A stretch of 64,000 nt of DNA from Streptomyces sp. NBC_01551. GTDB taxonomy: Bacteria > Actinomycetota > Actinomycetes > Streptomycetales > Streptomycetaceae. Shown here piece by piece: positions 42,972 to 51,937 of the stretch (position 1 is the first letter of the stretch; each line of letters starts with the position of its first letter). The DNA is taken from the NCBI RefSeq assembly GCF_026339935.1, contig NZ_JAPEPX010000001.1:2152501-2216500 (forward strand). The letters run 5' to 3'. The translations under genes and the position numbers were made by a program. Below the pieces are notes generated by a model, which saw nothing but the letters and a program-made list of their open reading frames with translations, made no database searches and had not been told where the DNA came from.

Positions 42972-43044
42972 GTGGGTGTAGCTCAGTTGGTAGAGCACCT
43001 GGTTGTGGTCCAGGTGGCCGCGGGTTCAAGTCCCGTCACTCACC
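42972..43044 (+). tRNA. tRNA-His (anticodon GTG)
   Basis: Cloverleaf read by eye: acceptor 5' GTGGGTG pairs with CACTCAC (one G-T), D-loop AGCTCAGTTGGTAGAG, anticodon arm CCTGGTTGTGGTCCAGG with GTG anticodon, T-arm CGGGTTCAAGTCCCG. The preceding G at 42971 can act as the G-1 specific to tRNA-His, opposite the discriminator C at 43044. CCA is not encoded. Confidence 0.95.
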
Positions 43045-43050
43045 CTGCGA

Positions 43051-43086
43051 GAAGGCCCCGGCCCGCGAAAGCGGACCGGGGCCTTC
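43051..43086. terminator. Terminator after tRNA-His and cebR
   Basis: GAAGGCCCCGGCCCGC, GAAA loop, GCGGACCGGGGCCTTC: a 16-bp stem with one mismatch, six bases after the tRNA and 24 bp past the stop of minus-strand cebR, so it may act in both directions. Confidence 0.85.
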
Positions 43087-43109
43087 TGTGTGTACGGGGT
43101 CAGGCGGGC

Positions 43110-44135
43110 CTACGAGGACTCCCGGACCACCAGCTCGGTCGGGAGCACGATCGCGTGCTCCGGGGACTCCCCCGCGATCCGCTCCAGCAGGACGCGGGCC
43201 ATGGTGCGGCCCATCTCCTCGATCGGCTGGCGCACGCTGGTCAGCGGCGGGTCCATGTGCCGGGCCACCACCGAGTCGTCGAAGCCGACGAGCGCCACGT
43301 CGTCCGGTATCCGGCGGCCGGCCGCGCGCAGCTCGCGGCGGGCGCCGGCGGCCATCACGTCGGAGGCGGCGAAGACCGCGTCGAGCCCGGGGCGGCGCTC
43401 CAGCAGCTCGCGCATGGCCCGGCGGCCGCCCTCCTCGGTGAAGTCCCCGACGACGATCAGCGACTCGTCCACGGGCTGCCCGGCGGCCGCCAGGGCCTGC
43501 CGGTACCCGTCGAGGCGGCACTGGGCCCCGTACACGTCCGGCGGCCCGGTGATCGTGGCGATCGCGCGGCGGCCCCGGCCGAGGAGGTGGCGTACAGCCT
43601 CGGCGGCGCCCGCCAGGTTGTCCGAGTCCACGCAGGGCAGCACCTCGTCGGCGGAGCGGCGGCCGCTGATGACGGCGGGGATGCCCAGCTCGGCCAGCAG
43701 TTCGGGCAGCGGGTCCCCGGCGTGCACGGAGACCAGCAGGACGCCGTCGACCCGGTGGCCGGAGAGGTACTGGGCGAGGCGGCGGCGCTCGCGGTCGCTG
43801 CCGGCCAGGGTGAGGACGAGCTGGACGTCCGTCTCGGCGAGGGTGGCGCCGACCCCGCGGACCACGTCCGAGAAGTAGGGCTCGGCGAAGAAGCGCGCCT
43901 CGGGCTCGGGGATGACGAGGGCGATGGCGTCGGTGCGGTTGGCCGCGAGGGCGCGGGCGGCGCGGTTGGGCACGTACCCGAGCTCGGCGACGGCGGCCTC
44001 GACGGCGGCCCTGGTGTGCTCGCTGACCTTGGACGATCCGTTGATCACCCGGGAGACGGTGCCGCGCCCGACCCCGGCCCGGACCGCCACCTCTTCCAGG
44101 GTCGGCCGTCCCCCGCTGCGCCCTTGCCCGTTCAT
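43110..44135 (-). CDS. cebR: CebR, LacI-family repressor of cellobiose use
   Basis: 341 residues. LacI HTH (TLEEVAVRAGVGRGTVSRVINGSSKVSEHTRA, shown as TLEEVAVRAGVGRGTVSRV) followed by hinge and PBP-like sugar domain. Divergent from cebEFG-bglC with a perfect CebR box between. Represses cellulose and cello-oligosaccharide genes until cellobiose binds. GGAGG precedes the ATG. Convergent with tRNA-His. Confidence 0.93.
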   Translation of the reverse strand: MNGQGRSGGRPTLEEVAVRAGVGRGTVSRVINGSSKVSEHTRAAVEAAVAELGYVPNRAARALAANRTDAIALVIPEPEARFFAEPYFSDVVRGVGATLAETDVQLVLTLAGSDRERRRLAQYLSGHRVDGVLLVSVHAGDPLPELLAELGIPAVISGRRSADEVLPCVDSDNLAGAAEAVRHLLGRGRRAIATITGPPDVYGAQCRLDGYRQALAAAGQPVDESLIVVGDFTEEGGRRAMRELLERRPGLDAVFAASDVMAAGARRELRAAGRRIPDDVALVGFDDSVVARHMDPPLTSVRQPIEEMGRTMARVLLERIAGESPEHAIVLPTELVVRESS

Positions 44136-44173
44136 GGCTTCCTCCCGGGTGTGAATCTACCTCTTGACGCGAA

Positions 44174-44187
44174 TGGGAGCGCTCCCA
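44174..44187. promoter_or_regulatory. CebR operator
   Basis: TGGGAGCGCTCCCA is the exact 14-bp palindromic CebR box. It lies 64 bp before cebE and 39 bp upstream of cebR, so one site can govern both. Confidence 0.95.
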
Positions 44188-44237
44188 CACTGTGTCACAC
44201 GACACCCGGCACGTTCCGTCCTTCAGGGAGGATGCCC

Positions 44238-45587
44238 ATGCGAGCCAGCGCCCGAGCCCACGCGAAAGTCCGAAGAACCCTCGTCAGCGCGGGAGCCTCG
44301 GCGGCCACCGCGGCCCTGCTGCTCACGGGCTGCTCGTCGGATCCGGCCGAGACCTCGAAGCAGGGCGGCCAGAGCGGCGGCAAGGACCAGACCACGCTCA
44401 CCGTCGGCGTCTTCGGTGCCTTCGGCCTCCAGGAGGCCGGCCTCTACGACGAGTACATGGCGCAGAACCCCGGCATCCGGATCGAGCAGACCTCCATCGA
44501 GCGCAACGAGAACTACTACCCGCAGCTCCTGACCCACCTGGGCACCGGCAGCGGGCTCGCCGACATCCAGGCCGTCGAGGTCAACAACATCGCGGAGATC
44601 ACCGCCACCCAGGCGGACAAGCTGGTCGACCTGGCGAAGGCCCCGGGCGTGGACAAGGCGGCGTACCTGCCGTGGAAGTGGGCCCAGGGCACGGCGCCCG
44701 CGGCGAAGGGCGGCGCGACCGTCGGGCTCGGCACCGACATAGGCCCGCAGGGCATCTGCTACCGCAAGGACCTGTTCGAGGCGGCGGGGCTGCCGACCGA
44801 CCGGGCGGCGGTCGGCGCGCTGTGGGCGGGCGACTGGAACAAGTACCTGGAGACGGGCAAGGCCTACAAGGCGAAGGCCGGCGAGGGGAAGGCCTTCGTG
44901 GACTCCGCCTCGGGCGTGATGGCGGCCGTCACCGGCAGCAGCGCCCAGCGGTTCTACGACGAGCAGGGCAAAGTCGTCTACAAGACCAACCCGGCGGTGC
45001 GGGGCGCGTTCGACCTGGCGGCCTCCTTCGCCACCGAGGGCCTGAGCGCCAAGCACCAGCAGTTCACCCCCGCCTGGGACCAGGGCTTCTCCAACGGCAC
45101 CTTCGCGACCGTCTCCTGCCCGGCCTGGATGCTCGGCTACATCCAGGACAAGGCGGGCCCGGCGGGCAAGGACAAGTGGGACGTGGCGCAGGCGCCGAAG
45201 CCGAGCAACTGGGGCGGCTCCTTCCTGGTGGTGCCCAAGGCGGGCAAGCACGCCGAGGAGGCGGCGAAGCTGGCGGCCTGGCTGACGGCCCCGGCGCAGC
45301 AGGCCAGGCTGTTCGAGAAGCGCGGGAGTTTCCCGAGCGCGAGCGCGGCGTACCGGCTGCCGGCGGTGTCGGGGGCGAAGCACGACTACTTCGGCGGGGC
45401 CCCGATCGGGGAGATCTTCGCGCGGGCGGCCGAGGGCGTGCCGGTGGCGGTGGTCGGCCCGAAGGACCTGGTGATCGCGCAGAACCTGGCGGACATCGGA
45501 ATGCTCCAGGTCGACCAGAAGGGCCGCTCGCCGCAGGAGGGCTGGGAAGCCGCGGTGAAGGCGATCGACAACGCCCTGGACCAGTGA
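44238..45587 (+). CDS. cebE: Cellobiose/cellotriose-binding lipoprotein
   Basis: 449 residues. Lipoprotein signal with lipobox LLTGC (lipid Cys at residue 32), then a cluster-D sugar-binding protein (LYDEYMAQNPGIRIEQTS; GICYRKDLFEAAGLP). ATG 44238 lies six bases after GGGAGG; the ATG at 44232 abuts the ribosome site and is unlikely. Delivers cello-oligosaccharides to CebFG. The ATPase MsiK is encoded elsewhere in Streptomyces, and none is seen here. Confidence 0.93.
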   Translation: MRASARAHAKVRRTLVSAGASAATAALLLTGCSSDPAETSKQGGQSGGKDQTTLTVGVFGAFGLQEAGLYDEYMAQNPGIRIEQTSIERNENYYPQLLTHLGTGSGLADIQAVEVNNIAEITATQADKLVDLAKAPGVDKAAYLPWKWAQGTAPAAKGGATVGLGTDIGPQGICYRKDLFEAAGLPTDRAAVGALWAGDWNKYLETGKAYKAKAGEGKAFVDSASGVMAAVTGSSAQRFYDEQGKVVYKTNPAVRGAFDLAASFATEGLSAKHQQFTPAWDQGFSNGTFATVSCPAWMLGYIQDKAGPAGKDKWDVAQAPKPSNWGGSFLVVPKAGKHAEEAAKLAAWLTAPAQQARLFEKRGSFPSASAAYRLPAVSGAKHDYFGGAPIGEIFARAAEGVPVAVVGPKDLVIAQNLADIGMLQVDQKGRSPQEGWEAAVKAIDNALDQ

Positions 45588-45602
45588 GGGCGGTGGGCGC
45601 GG

Positions 45603-46586
45603 ATGACTGACGAGACCGCGCTGCTGTCCCCCTCGCCCGCCCGCCCCGTGCGGGAGGGCGAGGGGGGCGGCCGGGGCCAGGTGTGGCGCTCGCGCCGCTA
45701 CCGGTGGGACCTGCGCTTCAGTCCGTACGCCTTCGTGGCGCCGTTCTTCCTCTTCTTCGCCGCCTTTGGGCTGTTCCCGCTGCTGTACACGGGCTGGGCG
45801 GCGCTGCATCAGGTGGAACTGACCGATCCGGATTCCATGACGTGGGTGGGGCTGAAGAACTTCACCCGGCTGTGGGACGACGAGTTCTTCTGGAACGCGC
45901 TGCGCAACACCGTCACCATCGGGCTGCTGTCCACGGTGCCGCAGCTGCTGATCGCGCTGGGGCTGGCGCACCTGCTCAACTACCGGCTGCGGGGCTCCGC
46001 CTTCTTCCGCGTGGCCGTGCTCACCCCGTACGCGACGTCGGTGGCGGCGGCCACGCTCGTCTTCGTGCTGCTCTTCGGCCGGGACTACGGGATGGTCAAC
46101 TGGGCGCTGTCCGGGCTCGGGTTCGGGCCGGTGGACTGGCAGAACGGCCCGCTGGCCTCCCAGGTGGCGGTGTCCACGATCGTCGTGTGGCGGTGGACCG
46201 GCTACAACGCGCTGATCTACCTGGCGGCCATGCAGGCCGTGCCCGGGGAGCTGTACGAGTCCGCCGAGCTGGACGGGGCCTCGCGGTGGCGGCAGTTCGT
46301 CCACGTGACGGTGCCCTCGCTGCGGCCGACGATCTTCTTCACCTGTGTGGTCTCGACGATCGGGGCGACCCAGCTGTTCGGCGAGCCGCTGCTGTTCAAC
46401 GGCGGGGCGGGGGCGACGGGCGGCTCGGACCACCAGTTCCAGACGCTGGGGCTGTACCTGTACGAGCAGGGCTGGGTGAACCTGCACCTCGGGCGGGCCT
46501 CGGCGATCGCGTGGGCGATGTTCCTGATCCTGCTGCTGATCGCGGGCGCAGCCCGGCTGCTGCGGGGGCGGGGGGAGGCGCGATGA
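45603..46586 (+). CDS. cebF: Cellobiose ABC permease
   Basis: 327 residues with about six membrane segments and the EAA loop [23 protein letters not shown] (shown as [14 protein letters not shown]), which contacts the ATPase. MalF-type. A cytoplasmic Arg/Gly-rich N terminus of about 35 residues precedes the first segment. Begins 15 bp after cebE. Confidence 0.93.
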   Translation: MTDETALLSPSPARPVREGEGGGRGQVWRSRRYRWDLRFSPYAFVAPFFLFFAAFGLFPLLYTGWAALHQVELTDPDSMTWVGLKNFTRLWDDEFFWNALRNTVTIGLLSTVPQLLIALGLAHLLNYRLRGSAFFRVAVLTPYATSVAAATLVFVLLFGRDYGMVNWALSGLGFGPVDWQNGPLASQVAVSTIVVWRWTGYNALIYLAAMQAVPGELYESAELDGASRWRQFVHVTVPSLRPTIFFTCVVSTIGATQLFGEPLLFNGGAGATGGSDHQFQTLGLYLYEQGWVNLHLGRASAIAWAMFLILLLIAGAARLLRGRGEAR

Positions 46587-47407
46587 GGTCACTGCGCGCG
46601 GGCAGGCTGACGTACGTGATCCTCGGGGTCTTCACCCTCGGGTCGCTCTTCCCGCTGGTGTGGACGGCGATCGCGGCGTCGCGCAACAACACGCGCCTGG
46701 CCCAGACGCCGCCGCCGTTCTGGTTCGGCGGGAACCTGGGGCGCAACCTGTCGGTCGCCTGGACCGACGCCAACATGGGCACGGCCCTGCTGAACACCGT
46801 GGTCGTGGCGGGGACCGTCGCGGCCGGCACGGTGGTGTTCTCCACGCTGGCCGGGTTCGCTTTCGCCCGGCTCCGGTTCCGGGGCAGCCGGGTGTTGCTG
46901 ACGCTGGTGGTGGGGACGATGCTGATCCCGCCGCAGCTGAGCGTGGTGCCGCTGTACATGCTGATCGCGGAGCTGTCGTGGACGGACCGGCTCCAGTCGG
47001 TGATCCTGCCGACCCTGGTCTCGGCGTTCGGGGTGTTCTTCATGCGGCAGTACCTGGCGCAGGCCCTGCCGATGGAGCTGGTGGAGGCGGCGCGGACCGA
47101 CGGGGCGAGTTCGCTGCGGATCGTGTGGCACGTCGTGTTCCCGGCGGCCCGGCCCGCGATGGCGGTGCTCGGGATGCTGACCTTCGTGATGGCCTGGAAC
47201 GACTTCTTCTGGCCGATCGTCGCGCTGACCCAGAACGGCAGCCCGACGGTGCAGGTGGCCCTGACGGGGCTGGGCCGGGGCTACATCCCCGACCAGTCGG
47301 TGATCATGGCGGGCGCGTTGCTGGGCACGCTCCCGCTGTTGCTGGTGTTCCTTCTCTTCGGCCGCCAGATCGTGGGCGGCATCATGCAGGGGGCGGTCAA
47401 GGGATGA
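46583..47407 (+). CDS. cebG: Cellobiose ABC permease
   Basis: 274 residues, MalG-type with six membrane segments and EAA loop [20 protein letters not shown] (about residue 170). Forms the membrane channel with CebF. ATG 46583 overlaps the cebF stop (ATGA). Confidence 0.93.
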   Translation: MRSLRAGRLTYVILGVFTLGSLFPLVWTAIAASRNNTRLAQTPPPFWFGGNLGRNLSVAWTDANMGTALLNTVVVAGTVAAGTVVFSTLAGFAFARLRFRGSRVLLTLVVGTMLIPPQLSVVPLYMLIAELSWTDRLQSVILPTLVSAFGVFFMRQYLAQALPMELVEAARTDGASSLRIVWHVVFPAARPAMAVLGMLTFVMAWNDFFWPIVALTQNGSPTVQVALTGLGRGYIPDQSVIMAGALLGTLPLLLVFLLFGRQIVGGIMQGAVKG

Positions 47408-48744
47408 CGGACAGGACATTCCCCGAGGGGTTCCTCTGGGGCACGGCCACGGCGGCCTTCCAGATCGAGGGCGCGGCGGACGGACGCGGGCCGTCCATCT
47501 GGGACACCTTCTGCCGTACGCCGGGCAAGGTGCTCGGCGGGGACACCGGCGACGTGGCCGCCGACCACCACCGGCTGTGGCGGGAGGACGTCCGGCTGAT
47601 GGCGGGGCTGGGGCTGGGGGCGTACCGCTTCTCGGTGTCCTGGCCGCGGGTGCTGGCCGGCGGGATCGGCTTCTACGACGCGCTCGTGGACGAGCTCCTC
47701 GCGCACGGGATCCAGCCCTGCGTGACCCTGTACCACTGGGACCTGCCGCAGGAGCTGGAGAGCGCCGGCGGCTGGCCGGAGCGGGAGACGGCCTACGCGT
47801 TCGCCGCGTACGCGGAGACCGTCGCCGGGAAGCTCGCCGACCGGGTGTCGCTGTGGACAACCCTCAACGAGCCCTGGTGCAGCGCCTTCCTGGGCTACGC
47901 CTCCGGAGTGCACGCGCCCGGCCGGACCTCCCCGGCCGATTCCCTGCGGGCCGCCCACCATCTCAACCTGGCGCACGGGCTGGCGGCGTCGGTGCTGCCC
48001 TCCTCGGTGCGGGCCGGGATCGCGCTCAACCCGAGCGCGGTACGGGCGCTGACGGACGCCCCGGCCGACCTGGACGCGCGGCGCCGGATCGACGCGCTGG
48101 CGAACCGCGTCTTCACCGGGCCGCTGCTGCACGGGGCCTACCCCGAGGACCTGCTGGAGGACACCGCCGCGCTCACCGACTGGTCCTTCGTACGGCCCGG
48201 CGACGCGGCGCTGATCCACCGCCCGCTCGGCTTCCTCGGGGTGAACTACTACAGCCCGGCGCTCGTCTCGGCGTCCCCGGACGGCCCCCGGGCCGACGGC
48301 CACGGCGCCACCGGTCGCTCGCCCTGGCCGGGGGCGGACTCCGTCGCCTTCCACCAGCCGCCGGGCGAACTGACCGACATGAACTGGTCGATCGACCCGA
48401 CCGGCCTGTACGACCTGCTGATGCGGTTCACCCGCGAGGCGCCGGGGCTGCCGCTGCTGGTCACCGAGAACGGCGCCGCGTACGCGCCGGACCTGCACGA
48501 CCCGCTGCGCATCTCCTACCTGGAGGCGCACCTGGCCGCGGTCCACCGGGCGATGGGCGACGGCGCCCCGGTGGGGGGCTACTTCCTGTGGTCGCTGATG
48601 GACAACTTCGAATGGTCCTACGGCTACAGCAAGCGGTTCGGCATCGTCCACGTCGACTACGAGACCCAGATCCGCACCCCGCGTTCCAGCGCCCACTGGT
48701 ACGCCGCCCTAGCCCGCAGCGGCACCCTGCGAGCCCCCTTGTAG
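47404..48744 (+). CDS. bglC: GH1 beta-glucosidase
   Basis: 446 residues, cytoplasmic family 1 glycosidase that splits imported cellobiose. Acid/base Glu in TTLNEPW (about residue 157), nucleophile Glu in LVTENGA (about 354), and the aglycone motif NFEWSYGY. The segment after SWPRV goes directly to [15 protein letters not shown], about eight residues shorter than usual GH1 enzymes, which have a longer loop before the FY. ATG overlaps the cebG stop. Last gene of the CebR-controlled operon. Confidence 0.92.
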   Translation: MTDRTFPEGFLWGTATAAFQIEGAADGRGPSIWDTFCRTPGKVLGGDTGDVAADHHRLWREDVRLMAGLGLGAYRFSVSWPRVLAGGIGFYDALVDELLAHGIQPCVTLYHWDLPQELESAGGWPERETAYAFAAYAETVAGKLADRVSLWTTLNEPWCSAFLGYASGVHAPGRTSPADSLRAAHHLNLAHGLAASVLPSSVRAGIALNPSAVRALTDAPADLDARRRIDALANRVFTGPLLHGAYPEDLLEDTAALTDWSFVRPGDAALIHRPLGFLGVNYYSPALVSASPDGPRADGHGATGRSPWPGADSVAFHQPPGELTDMNWSIDPTGLYDLLMRFTREAPGLPLLVTENGAAYAPDLHDPLRISYLEAHLAAVHRAMGDGAPVGGYFLWSLMDNFEWSYGYSKRFGIVHVDYETQIRTPRSSAHWYAALARSGTLRAPL

Positions 48745-48754
48745 ATTCAGCCGC

Positions 48755-49687
48755 ATGACCCGCACGACCGCGCCACGCCCGATCGACGTCGAGGCCCTCT
48801 TCCCCGGGCTGGCCGGCCACCGGCGCACGACGACCCGGCTGCACCCGCGCCCCGGTGCGCCGGGCGTGCGCGACAGCCACGTCGGCGGGCCGCTGCTGTG
48901 GCCCGCCGACGAGCCGTGGCCGGTGTGCGAGGCGCCGCACAAGCGGGGCGGCGGGCTGCGCCCGGCCGAGATCCGGGCAGCGCGGGCGGGCCTCGCCGAG
49001 CCCGCGCCCCGGCACAAGGTGTCCCGGCTGTCGCCTGCCGACCCGCTGCCGATGCTCGCCGTCGCGCAGCTCTTCGCCCGTGACGTCCCCGACCTCCCGG
49101 CCGGCCCGGCGGGCCTGGACCTGCTCCAGGTGTTCTGGTGCCCCTTCGACCGCCACGGCCCGACGGGCCACGGCATGCACCTCCACCTGCGCTGGCGCTC
49201 CTGCGCCGAGGTGCGCGAGCCCCTGGCGGAGCAGCCGGAGCCGGAACTCGTCGGCTCCGAGGGATACCTGCCCGAGCCGTGCGTGCTGCACCCGGAGCGG
49301 GTCACCGAGTACGAGTACATCGAGCTGCTCCCGGGCCGGCTCGGCCGGCGCGTGGAGGCCTGGGAGGAGGACCAGGAGGAGCGGGAGGGGGCCCCGACCT
49401 ACATGTCCGACCTCTCCATAGCCCCCGGCTGGAAGGCGGGCGGCTTCGCCGCCTGGAACCTCACCGGTCCGGGCGAGCTGCACTGCGCGGCCTGTTCCCG
49501 CGTGCTGGAGCCGCTGCTGACGATCGGCACCCACGAGTGGGGATCCGACACCGCCGGCTGGCGCCCCCTGGAAGACCCCGCCGACGCGTGCGCACCCACC
49601 CGCGTCGTGGTCGGCAACCACGGCAAGCTGAACGTCTTCGCCTGCCCCGGCGATCCCTCCCACCCGCACGCGTTCAGCGTGCAGTAG
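48755..49687 (+). CDS. DUF1963/YwqG-like hypothetical protein
   Basis: 310 residues. HVGGPLLWPADEPWPVC, then PMLAVAQLFARDVPDLP and a FWCPFD stretch recall the YwqG/DUF1963 fold, whose members have no known biochemical role. Cys-x-x-Cys in HCAACSRVL (about residue 245) and a late CPGDPSHPH hint at metal binding. Ten bp after bglC but of different character; its end overlaps the convergent TetR gene by 14 bp. Confidence 0.6.
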   Translation: MTRTTAPRPIDVEALFPGLAGHRRTTTRLHPRPGAPGVRDSHVGGPLLWPADEPWPVCEAPHKRGGGLRPAEIRAARAGLAEPAPRHKVSRLSPADPLPMLAVAQLFARDVPDLPAGPAGLDLLQVFWCPFDRHGPTGHGMHLHLRWRSCAEVREPLAEQPEPELVGSEGYLPEPCVLHPERVTEYEYIELLPGRLGRRVEAWEEDQEEREGAPTYMSDLSIAPGWKAGGFAAWNLTGPGELHCAACSRVLEPLLTIGTHEWGSDTAGWRPLEDPADACAPTRVVVGNHGKLNVFACPGDPSHPHAFSVQ

Positions 49688-50249
49688 GCCAGCGCTCCAG
49701 CGTGACGTGCAGGGCGTCGATGACCCGGGCCCAGGACGCCGAGGTGTCCCGGGCATGCCCGAAGCCGCCGGCGGCCTCCAGGCTGCTGTAGCCGTGGAAG
49801 GTGCTCCGCAGCAGTCGCACCGCGTCGGTCAGGTCGGGCTCGTCCAGGCCGTAGCCCCGCAGCATCCCGTACGTCAGCTCCACACAGCGCAGCAGCGCCG
49901 GGGACGCGGCGACGACCTCCGGGTCGAGCCGCATCTGCGTGGCCGCGTACCGCCCGGGGTGTTCGAGGGCGAACTCCCGGTAGGCGTGCGCGAATCCGCT
50001 GAGCGCGTCCTTGCCCGACCGGCCGGCGACGGCCGGCCCGATGCGGTCGGTCATCTCGACGGTGGCGAGTACCGCGACCCGGGTGCGGAGGTCCTGGACG
50101 TTCTTGACGTGCGAGTACAGGCTCGCGTCCTTCACGCCGAAGCTCCGGGCGAGCGCGGACACGGTGATGCTGTCGAAGCCGACCTCGTCCGCGAGATCGG
50201 CCGCGGCCCGCGTGACCCGCTCGGCCGTCAGGCCCGCACGGGGAGCCAT
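49674..50249 (-). CDS. TetR-family regulator (WHG-domain type)
   Basis: 191 residues. HTH at residues 9-52 (ADEVGFDSITVSALARSFGV, then DASLYSHVKN). The C-terminal domain, with YREFALEHPGRYAATQM and STFHGYSSLEAAGGFG, fits the WHG subfamily. ATG 50249 is chosen; a longer frame upstream is unlike the family. Neighbour of an NAD-binding epimerase-like gene; target unknown. Confidence 0.85.
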   Translation of the reverse strand: MAPRAGLTAERVTRAAADLADEVGFDSITVSALARSFGVKDASLYSHVKNVQDLRTRVAVLATVEMTDRIGPAVAGRSGKDALSGFAHAYREFALEHPGRYAATQMRLDPEVVAASPALLRCVELTYGMLRGYGLDEPDLTDAVRLLRSTFHGYSSLEAAGGFGHARDTSASWARVIDALHVTLERWPTAR

Positions 50250-50302
50250 GTACCCACCTCCACTGACATGTCCCCGCATTCTAGGTCGGCCGGCAGAGCC
50301 TC

Positions 50303-51178
50303 CTAAGCGGTCGGCGCGAACTCGGCGGCGTGCTCCTCCACCCAGCTCTCGAAGGAGCGCGCCGGGTGGCCGGTGAGCTGCTCGACGGCGTCGGTGAGTT
50401 CGGCCGGGAGCCCGTCGGAGGCGGCCCAGTAGTCGAGGAGCGCGTCGGCGTACGGGCCGGGTATGTAGCCGTCCACCTCGGACTTCCACTGCTCGGCGGA
50501 GACCTCCTCGAAAGCCGTGGGCCGGCCGAGGACCCGGCCGATCACCGCGATCTGGGTCGCGAACGTGAGCGAGTGCGGGCCGGTCAGGGTGTAGGCGCGG
50601 CCGCCGAGTCCGGGGTCGGTGAGGACGGCGAAGGCAGCCTCGGCGATGTCGGCCTCGTGGATGGCGTCGCAGTGGGAGCCCGGGTAGGGCAGGTGGACCG
50701 GACGGCCGGCCTTCAGGGACCAGGCCCAGCCGCGCGCGTTGCCCGCGAAGGCACCAGGTCGCAGCATGGTGGTGCGCAGCGGGGAGGCCTCCAGGGCCCG
50801 CTCCACGGCCAGGTGCGCGGCGGCCAGCGGGCTTTCGGCGGCGTCGGGGCTCAGCACCGAGGAGGAGGACAGGAGGACGACATGCTCGACTCCGGCGGCG
50901 ACGGCCTCCTTGACGAAGCCCTCGATCCCGGACGCCTCGGCGTAGAGGAAGACGGAGCGGATCCCGGCCAGGGCGCCGGGGAAGGTGGACGGATCGGTGA
51001 GATCGCAGCGGACGGTACCGGGCGAGTCCGGCTCGCGGGAGGCGAGGCGGTAGGGGACACCGCGGGCGTGCAGCAGGGCGGTGAGGCCACGGGCTACTGC
51101 GCCGCGGCCGCCGGTGACGAGGATCGTCTGCTGGTTCGACGAGATCGACGGGTTCGGCTGGTTCGGCTGGTTCGACAT
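50303..51178 (-). CDS. NmrA/SDR-like NAD(P)-binding protein
   Basis: 291 residues. Rossmann motif ILVTGGRGAVARGLTALL at residues 19-36, then RPGAFAGNARGW and a C-terminal NmrA-like region. Atypical SDR without the YxxxK pair in view, so perhaps a redox sensor or quinone-type reductase. The N terminus carries an Asn-Gln-Pro repeat (NQPNQPNPS). Divergent from a MarR regulator that probably controls it. Confidence 0.82.
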   Translation of the reverse strand: MSNQPNQPNPSISSNQQTILVTGGRGAVARGLTALLHARGVPYRLASREPDSPGTVRCDLTDPSTFPGALAGIRSVFLYAEASGIEGFVKEAVAAGVEHVVLLSSSSVLSPDAAESPLAAAHLAVERALEASPLRTTMLRPGAFAGNARGWAWSLKAGRPVHLPYPGSHCDAIHEADIAEAAFAVLTDPGLGGRAYTLTGPHSLTFATQIAVIGRVLGRPTAFEEVSAEQWKSEVDGYIPGPYADALLDYWAASDGLPAELTDAVEQLTGHPARSFESWVEEHAAEFAPTA

Positions 51179-51217
51179 GGGGGCTCCCGCTTCCTAAAGT
51201 AGGTACGTGGTGCAGAT

Positions 51218-51248
51218 TCTGTGCGACACATTCCCTGCGTCACACAGA
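51218..51248. promoter_or_regulatory. MarR-type operator
   Basis: TCTGTGCGACACA (51218-51230) and TGCGTCACACAGA (51236-51248) match as inverted repeats at 11 of 13 positions, across TTCCC. The site lies between the divergent NmrA-like (start 51178) and MarR (start 51273) genes. Confidence 0.7.
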
Positions 51249-51272
51249 TAAATTTGGAGCATGGAGAAGCCG

Positions 51273-51767
51273 ATGTCAACCGATTCCCCCCGTTCGAGTG
51301 AGGCGTGGACCCGCGCCGAACTCCTCGCGCGCATCGTCACCGAGAGCCAGCGGCACTACGCCGACTACTCGCTGTTCAGCCAGGCCATGGCCGACCACGT
51401 CGGACTGCACCCCACCGACATGCAGTGCGTGGCACTCCTCGACATGGAGCCCGGTCCGGTCAGTACCGGCGACATCGCCCGTCTCACCGGCCTGACCTCC
51501 GGCTCCGCAACCCGCCTCGTCGACCGCCTCGTCAAGGCGGGCATCGTCGAGCGGCACGCCGACCCGCACGACCGCCGCCGCTCCCTCGTGACGCTCGCCC
51601 CCGAGGCACGCGAGCGGATCGGCGCCGCCTGGGACATCCCCGGCCGGGCGTTCGGAGCCGTCCTGGACGGCTACTCGGACGCCGAACTCGCCGTCATCGG
51701 CGACTACCTGCACCGGGCCGCCGAAGTCGGCCGGGCCCAGGCCCAGCGGCTGAACTCCGGCGCGTGA
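51273..51767 (+). CDS. MarR-family regulator
   Basis: 164 residues. Winged HTH VSTGDIARLTGLTSGSATRL and wing HDRRRSLVTLAPEA. ATG 51273 is chosen because GGAG lies six bases upstream; ATG 51261 has a ribosome site too close. Likely represses the divergent NmrA-like gene and itself. Confidence 0.88.
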   Translation: MSTDSPRSSEAWTRAELLARIVTESQRHYADYSLFSQAMADHVGLHPTDMQCVALLDMEPGPVSTGDIARLTGLTSGSATRLVDRLVKAGIVERHADPHDRRRSLVTLAPEARERIGAAWDIPGRAFGAVLDGYSDAELAVIGDYLHRAAEVGRAQAQRLNSGA

Positions 51768-51937
51768 TCTCCGGCGCCTGAGAACGGGCCGCGGCCCGGA
51801 CACGCCGCGGGCGCGCCAGGGACAGGCCCCGCACCCGGGCTACCGAACCCCCCGTTCCGCGACTACGGTCCGCTCAACGGGCACCAGCGCGCGCCGGAGA
51901 CACGGGAGGGTCGGCGTGCGGATGGAGGTTGCCCGCA

